A DNA stretch of 64,000 nucleotides from Alistipes sp. GTDB taxonomy: Bacteria > Bacteroidota > Bacteroidia > Bacteroidales > Rikenellaceae. The position numbers were made by a program, and so were the translations under genes. The notes under the pieces were generated by a model. It saw nothing but the letters and a program-made list of their open reading frames with translations, was not told where the DNA came from and ran no database searches. This document shows, piece after piece, positions 36,520 to 46,900 of this stretch. The stretch covers positions 101,630 through 165,629 of the forward strand of contig JAFVRN010000038.1 of assembly GCA_017504265.1 (NCBI GenBank). The letters are read 5' to 3'. How positions within the stretch are numbered: the stretch's first letter is position 1; each line of letters begins with the position of its first letter.

Positions 36520-36628
36520 CCCGGGTAAGTCTTATACGACCAGCTCCTACAGAACCCCCCAGGCGAGGAATCGAGCAAGGGTATGTGGTTGTAGCGGTGC
36601 GATATAAGTAGCTTACCCTCTTTTTTTT
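36520..36628 (+). ncRNA. ffs: Small signal recognition particle RNA (4.5S type)
   Basis: The sequence folds into one long hairpin. The base is GGGTAAG (36523-36529) with CTTACCC (36612-36618), extended by CTTATA/TATAAG. The tip is the SRP domain IV: CAGG-CGA-GGAA-TCG-AGCA, that is the Ffh-binding symmetric loop CAGG/AGCA, a 3-bp stem and a GGAA tetraloop. These match the E. coli tip CAGG...GGAA...AGCA. A run of eight T follows as terminator. It scaffolds Ffh and FtsY for cotranslational targeting. The 5' end is inferred from the promoter, plus or minus a few bases. Confidence 0.93.
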
Positions 36629-36730
36629 ATGTGATAGCGGTGCATCTACTGCCGCTGACAAAATATCTCTGCAATGGGCAGTACGACATGTATAGCCGAT
36701 TGCCAATCTTCGCAAGTAAATCAAACCACC

Positions 36731-37324
36731 CTACCACAGCATCTCTTTAAGCGATACAGCGGTAAGTACTATGGCAGCTGTCATTGCCACGATATACCCT
36801 ACAAAGAGGCGAGCACCGCGACGCTGTACAACATGGCGAAAGGCGATATAGCTCCAATAGAGATACCACACGGCAACTATCGCATACAGCAAAAGCATAA
36901 TAGCCGTAACACTCACACTGCTATCGAGTGCTGCCGACACATCGTTTACCAAAACCGCATACTCCATTCTCCATCCGCATACAGCAGGCAGAAGCAACAA
37001 TGTGACAGGCCAATGAGCATATAGCATACGCCCAAAAAGCTCTAACATAGCCACTCTTCTATTCAGCAATACCGCAACCAACCAAAATGGAGCAGTAGAG
37101 ATAATCCACACCGCAACATTCAGCAACAGAGATTGATGCAAAGGCACATACCCCGATATATCGTAACTCAAAGAGCTTGTGGGCACCATACGAAAATACC
37201 AGCATAGTATAGACCCGATAATAAGCCATGCTAAACCCCACAGCAGCGCATTATTTGTAACAATACGCTGAGGGCTGATTACCATATGTCTGTGCCGTGC
37301 CACACCACTCCGTCTCTCGGCCAT
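36731..37324 (-). CDS. Small polytopic membrane protein (YIP1-like)
   Basis: This 197-aa protein has five hydrophobic segments and a basic N-terminus (MAERRSGVARHRH). The layout and the WLVAVLLNRR and YWSYIAFRHV stretches recall YIP1/YckC-type proteins, but similarity is weak and the function is unknown. It follows the plugless barrel gene by 11 bases in the same direction, so it may belong to that envelope operon. Confidence 0.55.
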   Translation of the reverse strand: MAERRSGVARHRHMVISPQRIVTNNALLWGLAWLIIGSILCWYFRMVPTSSLSYDISGYVPLHQSLLLNVAVWIISTAPFWLVAVLLNRRVAMLELFGRMLYAHWPVTLLLLPAVCGWRMEYAVLVNDVSAALDSSVSVTAIMLLLYAIVAVWYLYWSYIAFRHVVQRRGARLFVGYIVAMTAAIVLTAVSLKEMLW

Positions 37325-37335
37325 AACATCATCAA

Positions 37336-39042
37336 TTAAAAGTTAAGCTTAACACCCGCCATAAAGCCTATGCCATTACGATAGTAGTATGCCCAATCAT
37401 ATATCGCAGTACTATCCGTACGGTTAAGGAGGTTATAGCCATCCACATAGATATCCACCGTATGCGATACACGGAAGCTGATACCGGCACGCAAATCTAT
37501 CTTAACGGGCGTAGACATTGCAATTAGGGGATTGGACTCTTCATCCATCAACCCATAATATGCCCAGCTACGGCTACCGATGATATCGCTCATAACATAA
37601 AATGTCCAACGACGCAGACGATACTGCACAAGAGCGTCGGCAACAAACTCCGGCTCACAGTTCACAACATCCTTATCATGGAAATCGAGGTGGTAATGTA
37701 CACCGGCACCAATAAGCAGGTTACCCACAGGACGATACTCCAACTCAGCACCAAGACGCAGACGATTGTTATCGGCAGCCACAGCACCAAACAGGCCTGG
37801 AGATGCGACATACCAAAATATATAGTCGCGAGCAAACTCCCCACCAACATAGGCACGATATGCAAAACGCGCCGATGCCAATGTACCCGTAAAGCCCGCC
37901 ACAAGGTTATAGCTACGGCTGTTGGGCATAGTCCTAAAAACATCGTTCATAGTCTCCGCCGCGATATATGGATTGTAGTCATATAATGCAGATGCACTAT
38001 TCTGTGACACCTCGGTATCGAACTCTATATATGGTGCAAACGATGCCTTACGCAAATCAAATAGCAACTTGGCATGTGGCAACACAAAGTGTGAAGCATT
38101 ATCTCTGCCTCTTACCTTATCATAGAGGTATCCGACGCCGAGTTCCAGGTCCACGACACCGATATGTCGGGCATACTCCACACCTCCTCCAAAACGCACG
38201 TTACGATAGTCAAGCATATTGCGTCCTGCCCACATATCGTAGTTTAGGTTGATACCCACATAATTCTCGGAAAATGCTCTACCCAACTCCACCGAGCCAC
38301 CCGCATTATACTCGCCATAACTCAGTTTCTCGTCGGTAGTCATAGGCAGAGGGTGCATCCAATAGTCACCATGAGCCTCGATAGCGAAGTTCAGACGTGA
38401 CAGATCCGAGAAATCATCGCCATAACTCAAGCTCAATGCAGCTCGTCCAAATTGCGCACGGAAGGGGTTATCGCTAAGCTCTGCATAGCGGTTGTATACA
38501 TCGTAACTACCCGAGAGCGAAGCCTCGAACATCTGACGACCAACATATGCACCGCCATTAAGAGCCAAGCTATTTCGCATATCGTAGCTCTGCGAGATAG
38601 GTCGATCGACGCCCTTGATATTGCTCTGCGAAGTGAAACCTCCATCGTGATCAACCCCTATACCGAAGTATCCGACACGGCTATTCTGCGTGAGATAGCG
38701 GAACTTTACATCGCTACCAAGTGGCGCACCTGCCCCCAGACGCAAATAGAAGGGACGAGCACGATTATAATCCCAATATGTTGCCGAGGCTGCATCAAAA
38801 TTGTGATCTTTAAGGTCGATAGACCAGGTATCGGGACGTATATCGTAGTCGATATCGATATCAAGCGAAGGGGCCTCATCCATATCGGTAGGTGCAGTAA
38901 GTTTGGTGGCCGAGGATATTTCAGGACGATAGGTAGCGGTTATCTCCACACGTTTGTTCTCCTGCGCCGACAACTCGTTATGTGCAATAAGTGGCATTAG
39001 TAGTGCCAATATGGCTATCACGTTGTAATATCTCATAATCAT
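37336..39042 (-). CDS. Outer-membrane beta-barrel protein, TonB-receptor-like without plug
   Basis: This 568-aa protein has a signal peptide (RYYNVIAILALLMPLIAHNELSA precedes AQENKRVEI, split here by the cleavage region) followed by a short linker. About 24 amphipathic strands then run to the end, which closes GIGFMAGVKLNF with a terminal Phe. The strand pattern resembles the barrel of TonB-dependent receptors, but the roughly 130-residue plug and a carboxypeptidase-like domain are missing. It lies 14 bases after a giant TPR gene. I do not recognise a named function; with the TPR partner an export or assembly role is possible. ATGs at 39042 and 39036 are both plausible. Confidence 0.72.
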   Translation of the reverse strand: MIMRYYNVIAILALLMPLIAHNELSAQENKRVEITATYRPEISSATKLTAPTDMDEAPSLDIDIDYDIRPDTWSIDLKDHNFDAASATYWDYNRARPFYLRLGAGAPLGSDVKFRYLTQNSRVGYFGIGVDHDGGFTSQSNIKGVDRPISQSYDMRNSLALNGGAYVGRQMFEASLSGSYDVYNRYAELSDNPFRAQFGRAALSLSYGDDFSDLSRLNFAIEAHGDYWMHPLPMTTDEKLSYGEYNAGGSVELGRAFSENYVGINLNYDMWAGRNMLDYRNVRFGGGVEYARHIGVVDLELGVGYLYDKVRGRDNASHFVLPHAKLLFDLRKASFAPYIEFDTEVSQNSASALYDYNPYIAAETMNDVFRTMPNSRSYNLVAGFTGTLASARFAYRAYVGGEFARDYIFWYVASPGLFGAVAADNNRLRLGAELEYRPVGNLLIGAGVHYHLDFHDKDVVNCEPEFVADALVQYRLRRWTFYVMSDIIGSRSWAYYGLMDEESNPLIAMSTPVKIDLRAGISFRVSHTVDIYVDGYNLLNRTDSTAIYDWAYYYRNGIGFMAGVKLNF

Positions 39043-39056
39043 ACTTGGTTTTTAGG

Positions 39057-42038
39057 TTAGAGGTTGGCTATACGATCTTTAGCCTCATCGACTATGCCGT
39101 CATCCTTGGGTGAGTAGCCATCGACGATACTTTGGTAGGTGGCACGCGCCTGGAAGATATTATCCATACGCACGAGGGCATCGCCAAGGAGCATAAAGGC
39201 CTTGGCCTGCCAGTACATCGAGCCACACTCGCCCATATCGTATACCATCTGCTCAACACCCTTATAGTCGCCTGCGGCATACTTAGCTGCTATGAGATGA
39301 TAATAGGCCTCGGCACCCTCCTCCGACATTCTATCCTCGGCGAGCTCGACATAAAGCTCCTCGGCAGCAGAGGTATCTCCATTACGGCGCAGCATATGAG
39401 CCTTCGCCAACATAGCCTGACGCTTAGCCCATGGCGTAGTCTGACCTAATGTAAGAATATCATCGGTCATACTCTCGATAAGTGCATCATTACCGCTACG
39501 CAGTGCCGCATCTACATAACCTTCGCTCGACGAGCTGCGCACAGCACTCTCCGAAGCCTCACGCCAAAGACGACGGTAGGCATCAGCCGAACGAGTATAA
39601 TCGCCAAGGTTGTAACTCATAGGTGCCATGACACGTAGCACACGCTCCGTATATTGAGTATTACCGTGCGACAGCAACTCATCCATAGCCACCAACGCCT
39701 CCTGTTGTTCCTCAGCCTCGATATGGCAATCGATAAGATAGAAGAGAGCCTCACTACGGTTATAGCCTTTATCAAAGCTGTCCAAATAGTTACGCAGCTT
39801 AACACGGGCCTGATCCATATTACCTTCAAGGTAGATGTTCTTAGCCACGGCAAAGGTGAGTGAGTCACGTGCGGCACTACTCATATCGCTCTGCACGCCA
39901 CTGCGCTCAGCATAGGCGAAGTATTCATCCACATCTCCTTCGGCCACATATATCTCGCGTATGCCACGCATAGCCTCCATAGCTGCCGACGACTGCGGAT
40001 CGTAGGCCACAACCTCCTCGTAACAGCGACGAGCATCATCCTTACGATTGAGGTTGTAGTAGGCAAGTCCCAACTCCGAAAGTGCCGTGATGTAGTATGG
40101 CGATGTCTTACACTCCTTAACAAACGACTGCAATACACTTGCTCCGTCGGAGTACTTCTCCTGAGTGATATAGGTACGACCCAACTCATACCACGCATCA
40201 TCCAGATAGTCACCCTCACGACTATCGACAATCGAACGTAGACGCTCTATCTTGCTACCTATCTTTGACTCGATACCATCTACCAGAGCCAACTGATATA
40301 GAGCATAATCTCTCTCCGCAAACGACGATGCAGCACTGATATTGTATGCCTTGCGAGCCGCCGAGAATTCACGCATGGCAAAGCGCGCATCACCCAATCT
40401 ATTTTGAGCATCATAGAGATAGTTATCTCGTTTGTTATAGCGACGCACGAAGGTATCAAAGGCATCTGCAGCGGGCTTCATACTCTGCTCCGAGAGTAGC
40501 GTATAACCCAAACCATAATGTGCAAAGGCATACTCCGCCTCACTCTTTGGGGCTCTGCGTATATATGCCTCGTAGCACTCCTTAGCTCGCTTCATATCAC
40601 CTTGCTCATATGCCACCTCAGCCTGCCAATAGAGCGTAAGGGCATTGTACTTAGGCGTAAGGCCTATCTGCTCCGATTCATTAAGCAACTTCTCGGCAAC
40701 ATCCAACTCGCCACGCTTAACCGCATCGACAGCGCAGAATAGTGCCACCTTTTGTTGTGCTGCACGCAGTTCACGATCGGGATTCTGGAACTCGTGCATA
40801 GCAGCATATGCCGACTCATAGTTACGAGAATTGTAGTAGGCTGCGATAAGCAGCTGCTTAACCTCGCTCTCGTGTTGCGAATGGGGGTACTTCTCCAAGT
40901 ATCGTTGCAGGATGTTTACCGCCTCGTTGAATAGACCGCCACCCAACTCATACTTCAAACGTCCATAGTTGAGTAATGCCTCCTCAGCCATAGCATCATC
41001 ATAGCCATCCGTGGCAGCCATAGCAAAGGCGTCGGCTGCGTGCTGTTTATCGTCCAAACGCAGATAGCAATCTCCGAGGTGGTACGACGCATTCTGAGTA
41101 AGGGCATCTTCCGCACCACACACCCCTTTGAGAGGCTCAACAGCATCGGCATAACGGCCTAAGCGATAGAGCGAGTAGCCTCGTATATAGTTCTCCTGAC
41201 GATCGACCTTAGAGGCAGGATATTGACTTATATATCGCAATGCCTGAGCATAATCACCCTTGACAAAGTATGACTCCGCAATAATTCTAAGCAGGTCATC
41301 ACGCACCTCGGCCGATGCTCCTTCAAGCAACTTTTCGCCCTCCTTGACCACATTATCATAATCGCCCTCACGATAGTCTAATTGTAACATATAGAAAGGT
41401 ATCAACGACTTATAAGAGGCATTATCACGCAACTTCTTAAAACCCTTGCGAGCCTCCTTATTGTTGCCTGCCGCATAGTCTATATATGATAGGTAGTAGA
41501 GTGCATGGGGATGATATAGACTCGTAGCCGGGATACGCTCGAAATATTGTTTTGCTCTATCGTAGCTCTCATCAGCAAAGTAGATATAACCCATACGTAT
41601 GTCGTAACGCTCCTTATCGCGACCACTAAGTGCCTTGTAGCTGACATCCTCGAAAGCCTCGGCAGCCAGGCGTAAATCCCTACTATCGCAATAGTCCGAT
41701 GCAAGGATAAAGCGCACGTTGTTGGTGTAAACACCCTCGGGATAGCTCTCTATATACTCCTGCATAGCACTGCGGGCATCCTCATCACCAAGACCCACAG
41801 CACAACGGATAAACGAATAGTCGGCCCACTCCCTCTCGAAGAGTTCGGCATGCGAACTGTAATTTTCGACAAACTCCGTAAGTTCAACACGTGCATCTGC
41901 CCAACGGCTACGTTCAAGGAGATCTTCTATATGCCACTTATCGGCATACAACGGCTGGGTTTGAGCAACGACACCACCATAACTCAACGTGAGAACAATG
42001 GTAGCTATAACTATTATTATTCTGTTTCGCATAATCAT
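39057..42038 (-). CDS. Large periplasmic TPR-repeat protein
   Basis: This 993-aa exported protein (signal peptide IIIVIATIVLTLSYGGVVA) is made almost wholly of tetratricopeptide-like repeats from about residue 35 to the end. Examples are ALYYLSYIDYAAGNNKEARK, ALRYISQYPAS, AEVAYEQGDMKRAKECYEAY and LGLAYYNLNRKDDARRCYEE. TPR solenoids are protein-docking scaffolds. It is the first gene of a unit with the plugless barrel, suggesting a periplasmic partner of that barrel. No enzyme domain is visible. A promoter lies just upstream. Confidence 0.8.
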   Translation of the reverse strand: MIMRNRIIIVIATIVLTLSYGGVVAQTQPLYADKWHIEDLLERSRWADARVELTEFVENYSSHAELFEREWADYSFIRCAVGLGDEDARSAMQEYIESYPEGVYTNNVRFILASDYCDSRDLRLAAEAFEDVSYKALSGRDKERYDIRMGYIYFADESYDRAKQYFERIPATSLYHPHALYYLSYIDYAAGNNKEARKGFKKLRDNASYKSLIPFYMLQLDYREGDYDNVVKEGEKLLEGASAEVRDDLLRIIAESYFVKGDYAQALRYISQYPASKVDRQENYIRGYSLYRLGRYADAVEPLKGVCGAEDALTQNASYHLGDCYLRLDDKQHAADAFAMAATDGYDDAMAEEALLNYGRLKYELGGGLFNEAVNILQRYLEKYPHSQHESEVKQLLIAAYYNSRNYESAYAAMHEFQNPDRELRAAQQKVALFCAVDAVKRGELDVAEKLLNESEQIGLTPKYNALTLYWQAEVAYEQGDMKRAKECYEAYIRRAPKSEAEYAFAHYGLGYTLLSEQSMKPAADAFDTFVRRYNKRDNYLYDAQNRLGDARFAMREFSAARKAYNISAASSFAERDYALYQLALVDGIESKIGSKIERLRSIVDSREGDYLDDAWYELGRTYITQEKYSDGASVLQSFVKECKTSPYYITALSELGLAYYNLNRKDDARRCYEEVVAYDPQSSAAMEAMRGIREIYVAEGDVDEYFAYAERSGVQSDMSSAARDSLTFAVAKNIYLEGNMDQARVKLRNYLDSFDKGYNRSEALFYLIDCHIEAEEQQEALVAMDELLSHGNTQYTERVLRVMAPMSYNLGDYTRSADAYRRLWREASESAVRSSSSEGYVDAALRSGNDALIESMTDDILTLGQTTPWAKRQAMLAKAHMLRRNGDTSAAEELYVELAEDRMSEEGAEAYYHLIAAKYAAGDYKGVEQMVYDMGECGSMYWQAKAFMLLGDALVRMDNIFQARATYQSIVDGYSPKDDGIVDEAKDRIANL

Positions 42039-42061
42039 ATAACCATATAATAATATATGCG

Positions 42062-42069
42062 CAAAGATA
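42062..42069 (-). promoter_or_regulatory. -7 element of the TPR/barrel operon
   Basis: TATCTTTG on the minus strand, about 24 bases before the TPR gene ATG. Confidence 0.55.
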
Positions 42070-42148
42070 CTATTTTTATCCTAATCTACACCATAATTAG
42101 GAATGATTATTGTCGCATAACGGATGTTTTAACCAAATAATTTTTCTT

Positions 42149-42565
42149 ATGATACAGAAAATATCTATTGCAATGAACAACGAGCATCGCTTTACGATGA
42201 CCGATGGACGCAGCCTCGATGAGCTAAACCCCAAAGAGCTACTTCTTTACGCGACAGCCGATTGCGCAGCCCGTACCATCATCGGCGCTCTGAAAGAGCA
42301 TATCGACAGCGTGACGATGATGGAGATAGAGGTCGAGGGTACTCTGTCGACTGCTACGGTTGTTGCCGAGAGCCGATACACCCACTTCAACATTATCTAT
42401 CGCGCCGAATGTCGCACGCTCAAAGACCAGATTGTGGTGAGCCGTGCCGTAAACCTTGCCCACGATAAGTACTGCGGGATGTTACAGATGATACGTCGCA
42501 TAGCACCTCTTTCACATGAAACATCGATAGTAACTACCGAAGAGGTTGTAGCACAGGTGCAATAA
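42149..42565 (+). CDS. OsmC-family peroxiredoxin-like protein
   Basis: The start at the ATG at 42149 gives 138 aa. The OsmC fold shows NPKELLLYATADCAARTIIG with its first conserved Cys and NLAHDKYCGMLQMIRRI with the second. OsmC/Ohr proteins reduce organic hydroperoxides with these two cysteines; this shorter YhfA-like subgroup is less studied. It is monocistronic, flanked by the divergent TPR operon and a hairpin. Confidence 0.87.
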   Translation: MIQKISIAMNNEHRFTMTDGRSLDELNPKELLLYATADCAARTIIGALKEHIDSVTMMEIEVEGTLSTATVVAESRYTHFNIIYRAECRTLKDQIVVSRAVNLAHDKYCGMLQMIRRIAPLSHETSIVTTEEVVAQVQ

Positions 42566-42571
42566 AGCAAT

Positions 42572-42613
42572 GATGAAGGGCTGACTAAAATCCAACTTAG
42601 TCAGCCCTTCATC
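42572..42613. terminator. Strong hairpin between osmC-like gene and efflux operon
   Basis: A perfect 17-bp stem (GATGAAGGGCTGACTAA with 42597-42613) closes an 8-base loop. It separates converging genes. Neither side has a long T-run, so it may work as a terminator or as a 3'-end stabiliser. Confidence 0.65.
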
Positions 42614-42664
42614 CTATAAGATGGCGTTTCAGCTCTGTGAAGCGAACACCATATTCATCCGCGA

Positions 42665-43915
42665 TTATAAATCCCCCGTTATACGACGGTAAGCAGCAAC
42701 AGCCAGTGCATAGTCATACCGAGCCATAATAGCGTTGGTATATATTTGCAACCAGCTAATTTGCGCTTGCAGCACATCAAGTATTGTCACCGATCCCTCG
42801 CCATAGGCATAGGTGCTGATAGAGAGGTTCTCCTCGGCAAGTGCCAGGTTACGTTGCGAAGCATCTATACGTGAACGTATTGTTTGCAGATTTGTCCAAC
42901 CGTTGCTCTCCATAAGCGATAGCTTATCCACCATACTCTCGACATTAAGCTCCGATATACGATAATTACTCTCGGCCTCGCGTACAGCCTCGCGACGCTC
43001 CCGAAAATGGAAAATAGGGGTGTTCATAGAGAGCACAACACCTCCATCAAGGTGCATACCGCCACCTGCACGATGAGGCACATTTGGTTGTAGAAAGCCA
43101 TACAGACTTAAATCCATCGACGGCAAATACTTCGCTCCGGCAGAGCGTATTCCCCAACGTTCGACCTCTCGTTCAGCCTTCGAGATAGCATATTCGGGAT
43201 GCGACGACAGCAGATAATCGATATTACGTCGTACGGGCATAACCATACTATCTAATATTGAATTATATAGCACAACCTCATGTGAAGGTTCAACACCCCG
43301 CAACACATTAAAGTTATGCAGAGCCAAGAGATAATCTTGTTTGGCGGCAGAGAGCTGATACTCCGCATCGCTCATACGAGATTCCACCTGCAACAGATCA
43401 TTTTTCGAGGTATAGCCCTCCTCGAAACGGTGTGCCACAATATCACGCAATTTGCGAATTATAGATATATAGTCGGCGATAGCCTCGTGGTATACCTCGG
43501 CACGCGACAGCTCCCAGTAGGCCTGTTCTGCCTCATAGACAACATCTCGCTGCGCCTGCTCCACGCTATATTCGGCGATATCGTATTCCAGCTCCGCACG
43601 TTTTATATCGGCACGCACACCACCGCCGGCATAGAGCGTTTGATTGACCTCGGTACGTCGATTCCAACTCCACTGACGTTCATTATCCTTATCGCGGAAT
43701 ACAAGGTCTATATCGCTACGCATAACGACCGATGGCAGACGGCCTTTACGCTGACGTCTGAGCTGAGCATCAGCACCCTCAACAGCAGCATCGGCTCGCC
43801 CAAGCGTCAGGCTATACGCCTCAACCGAAGAGCAATAATCATCTATGGTGAGTTGTGCCGAGAGAGTGGGCGAAAGCAGCAACACAGACAGGATATATAC
43901 AACTATACGTTTCAT
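42665..43915 (-). CDS. TolC-family outer-membrane efflux protein
   Basis: This 416-aa protein has a signal peptide (LSVLLLSPTLSAQ) and two OEP repeats of long helices and short strands. Examples are YEAEQAYWELSRAEVYHEAI in the first and LALAEENLSISTYAYGEGS with the following TILDVLQAQISWLQIYTNAI in the second. It forms the trimeric outer-membrane channel of the tripartite pump. The ATG overlaps the RND gene stop by 4 bases (translational coupling). Confidence 0.92.
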   Translation of the reverse strand: MKRIVVYILSVLLLSPTLSAQLTIDDYCSSVEAYSLTLGRADAAVEGADAQLRRQRKGRLPSVVMRSDIDLVFRDKDNERQWSWNRRTEVNQTLYAGGGVRADIKRAELEYDIAEYSVEQAQRDVVYEAEQAYWELSRAEVYHEAIADYISIIRKLRDIVAHRFEEGYTSKNDLLQVESRMSDAEYQLSAAKQDYLLALHNFNVLRGVEPSHEVVLYNSILDSMVMPVRRNIDYLLSSHPEYAISKAEREVERWGIRSAGAKYLPSMDLSLYGFLQPNVPHRAGGGMHLDGGVVLSMNTPIFHFRERREAVREAESNYRISELNVESMVDKLSLMESNGWTNLQTIRSRIDASQRNLALAEENLSISTYAYGEGSVTILDVLQAQISWLQIYTNAIMARYDYALAVAAYRRITGDL

Positions 43916-46900
43916 AGCTTAATACGGTAAAACAAAGAATATACAACGGGTAATATCATCAAAACCAAGAGAGTAGCAACAACAAGACCTCCCATTATGG
44001 TGGCTGCCATACTACCAAACATCGAGTCAAATAGTAGCGGGATAAGAGCCAACACCGTGGTAGCCGATGCAGCTACGACAGGCACAAAACGGTCGGAGGC
44101 AGCACGCACAACAGCTTCGGCAGGAGCAACACCCTTGCCGCGCAGCTCCGTAATACGAGATATTAGAATAACTCCATTTTTGACATTCATACCTACAAGG
44201 CCGAGTAGTCCGAGTAGCGAGAAGAAGTCGAACATCTTGCCCGTAAGAGATAGTCCTAACACCACACCGAGGAAGATAAATGGTATTGTGAGTAGCACAA
44301 TTAACGGATCACGATAGTTGCCAAACAGCAACAGCAGTAACACAAAGATGAGCAGCAGCGTTATCGGCAGTTTACTCATAAGCGCCTCGTTGGACTCCTC
44401 ACGACTTTGCTCCTCGCCATATGGTTGCATACGATAACCCTCAGGAAGTACCACCTCGCTTGACAAATCTGCCATCAGCTCGTCGAGAAGTTGCAAGGTG
44501 TTTACTCCCCGTTTAGGATCACACTGCGCCATCATAACACGTTCGCTATTTATACGTTTGATAACCGAGTTCTCGAAGCTAAACTCAAAACCCGAGGATG
44601 CCTGCTCAATAGAGTAGCCCTTACCCGAGCGAGAGAATACGGGCATAGTCTCAACGGCCATTAACGAACTATCGGCAGATGGCTGCGAGCGCAGAAGCAC
44701 CGGCATAGATATATCGCCCTCACGATAGGATGCGACACGTAATCCCGAAACGGCAATATCGAGCGAGCGTAGCAATGAGCCTCGTGTGACACCGATGCGT
44801 TGTCCCTTAATTTGCGAGTAGTGCGGTTGCCATACGGCCACTCGGTTTGTCCAGCTGTTACGAACATTGCGTGTCAAACCGTTACGCGACATAATATCCA
44901 TAGCTTGCGCCGTAAGTCGTTTCAATGTATCGATATCATCCCCAATAAAACCTATCTCTATGGTTGCATCCGGCACAGGCGAGAGCTTAAAGAGCGAGGA
45001 GCGCAGCCACACATCGGGCATATTGGCAACAACCCACTCATCGAAGTGTTGTTCGACATTAGCAGTACTCTTAGGCGAATATAGTTCAACAAGCAGATTG
45101 CCATAGTTCGGCCTATCTGCATAACTACTACTTGCAAGATAGTATCTCGGAGGTGTAGCACCTGCCACTGACGATACGCGCTTAACCTCGGGCTGTTGCA
45201 GTAACCACCCCGTCATTCTATCGAGCTCCTTCTGTGTAGAGGCTATATCGTAACCTTCGGGGAGTAGCATATCGGCACGAAAATATGCCTTGGAAAGTTG
45301 AGGGAAGAAGTTTTGCGGCATACGTGACATTGTCCACAGCGAGAGCACAAAAAGGGCTATGACGACACATAGCGTAAGTAGTCTATGTGACAAGAGCATA
45401 GCGACAAGACGTTCGAACCATACCCTACGCGATAGGCTGCTACGCAGGGATACACTGCGCAGTAGCGAAACGCTCATCTCGGGAACCTGTGTAATAGCCA
45501 GCAACCAGCTCAGGAGTAAAGATACGCTGATGACCACAAATAGTGGCCGTATAATCTCGGCGACAGATGTCGGGGCGAGTTGCAGGGGCAGAAAGGAGAT
45601 AATGGCTATCAGCGTAGCAGAGAGCAGAGCCCAGCGGGGTTGCGTCGCCCCCGATACGGCAGCCTTAACAAGTGGCACACCACGACGCATAGCCCCTTCG
45701 ATATTGTCCTCTACAACAATAGCATTATCTACAAGCATACCCATGGCAATTATAAATCCGGCCAGCGACGTACGATTGAGCGTGACACCAAAGAGATACA
45801 TAATAAGCAGTGTGCCTCCGATGGCAAAAAGCAACGATGAGCCTACAATAATGCCGGCACGAATACCCATAAAGAGCATTATAAGTATGACTACGATTAC
45901 AAGCGACTCTACGAGGTTAAGCAAAAAATCATAGTTTGCCCTCTTGGCTATAAGATTTTCGGGATATAACGATACGATGCTGATACCTAACGGGAGTGTA
46001 TATTCCGCTTCGGAGAGCACTCTATCGACAGCATCGCCAACAGCAACAATATCCATCTCGGGATCAGATGCCACGGCAATACCTATGGCATTACGGCCAT
46101 CAACCTTAAATATGACCGACGAAGGCTCCTTGTAGCCCTTAGATATATCTGCGACATCTCCCAGACGATACTGCTTGCCATCGGATGCAAAAAGTAATAG
46201 GTTTTCGATATCCTCGATAGAATCATATACCGAGCCCTCCAAGATTATAATGTCTATATCACCCGCCTGACGTATTCCTGAGCCGACCACGGCTCCTTGC
46301 TCTGCAATAGCCGCAGCCACATCTTCGGGTGTAAGGTCGAAAGCTGCCAACTTCGAAGGTGCTATAACAATATTTATTTCGGGCGACTGCTCACCACAGA
46401 GTATTGCCTTCTCCACACCTGACACGGTATAGAGCTTGGAGACAATACTCTGAGCCGAGCTACGCAGCTCATCCCAGCTATAACCGCCATCCGAGATAAG
46501 CGCATAGTATAGGCCGTAGACATCGCCATAGTCATCGGCAACACTTATATCGCCGACACCCTCGGGTAGCAGAGCTGAGACATTCTCTATCTTGCGGCGC
46601 AGCTCATCCCAGAGCTGAGCTATACGCCTCGACGGTGTTGCGGGATGCAGCTCGACGACAAGGCGTGAATAGCCAAAATGTGACTCCGAAGTAATCTTGT
46701 ATACCGACGACAACGTCCTCAGTTCTCTCTCCAATGGCTCGGTAAGGTATGCCTCGACCTCATCGGGCGTAGCACCCGGATAGGAGGCTGTAACAACTGC
46801 ACTCTTAATAGTAAACGTGGAGTCCTCCCTCTTACCTAAATATATGAAGGCATATACGCCACCAAGCAGCATCACAGCAAGGAGAAAACGGATAATCGTA

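Noticed and set aside
35457-36578. Longer MltG frame starting at 36578
   Set aside because: The extra 35 residues are translated from the SRP RNA and promoter region. The ATG at 36473 gives the expected membrane anchor.
36634-36655. AGCGG...CCGCT hairpin downstream of the small membrane protein gene
   Set aside because: The short stem has no clear T-run in the minus direction, so I did not list it as a terminator.
36479-36724. 81-codon ORF on the minus strand over the SRP RNA
   Set aside because: It is antisense to a clear structured RNA and has no family signal.
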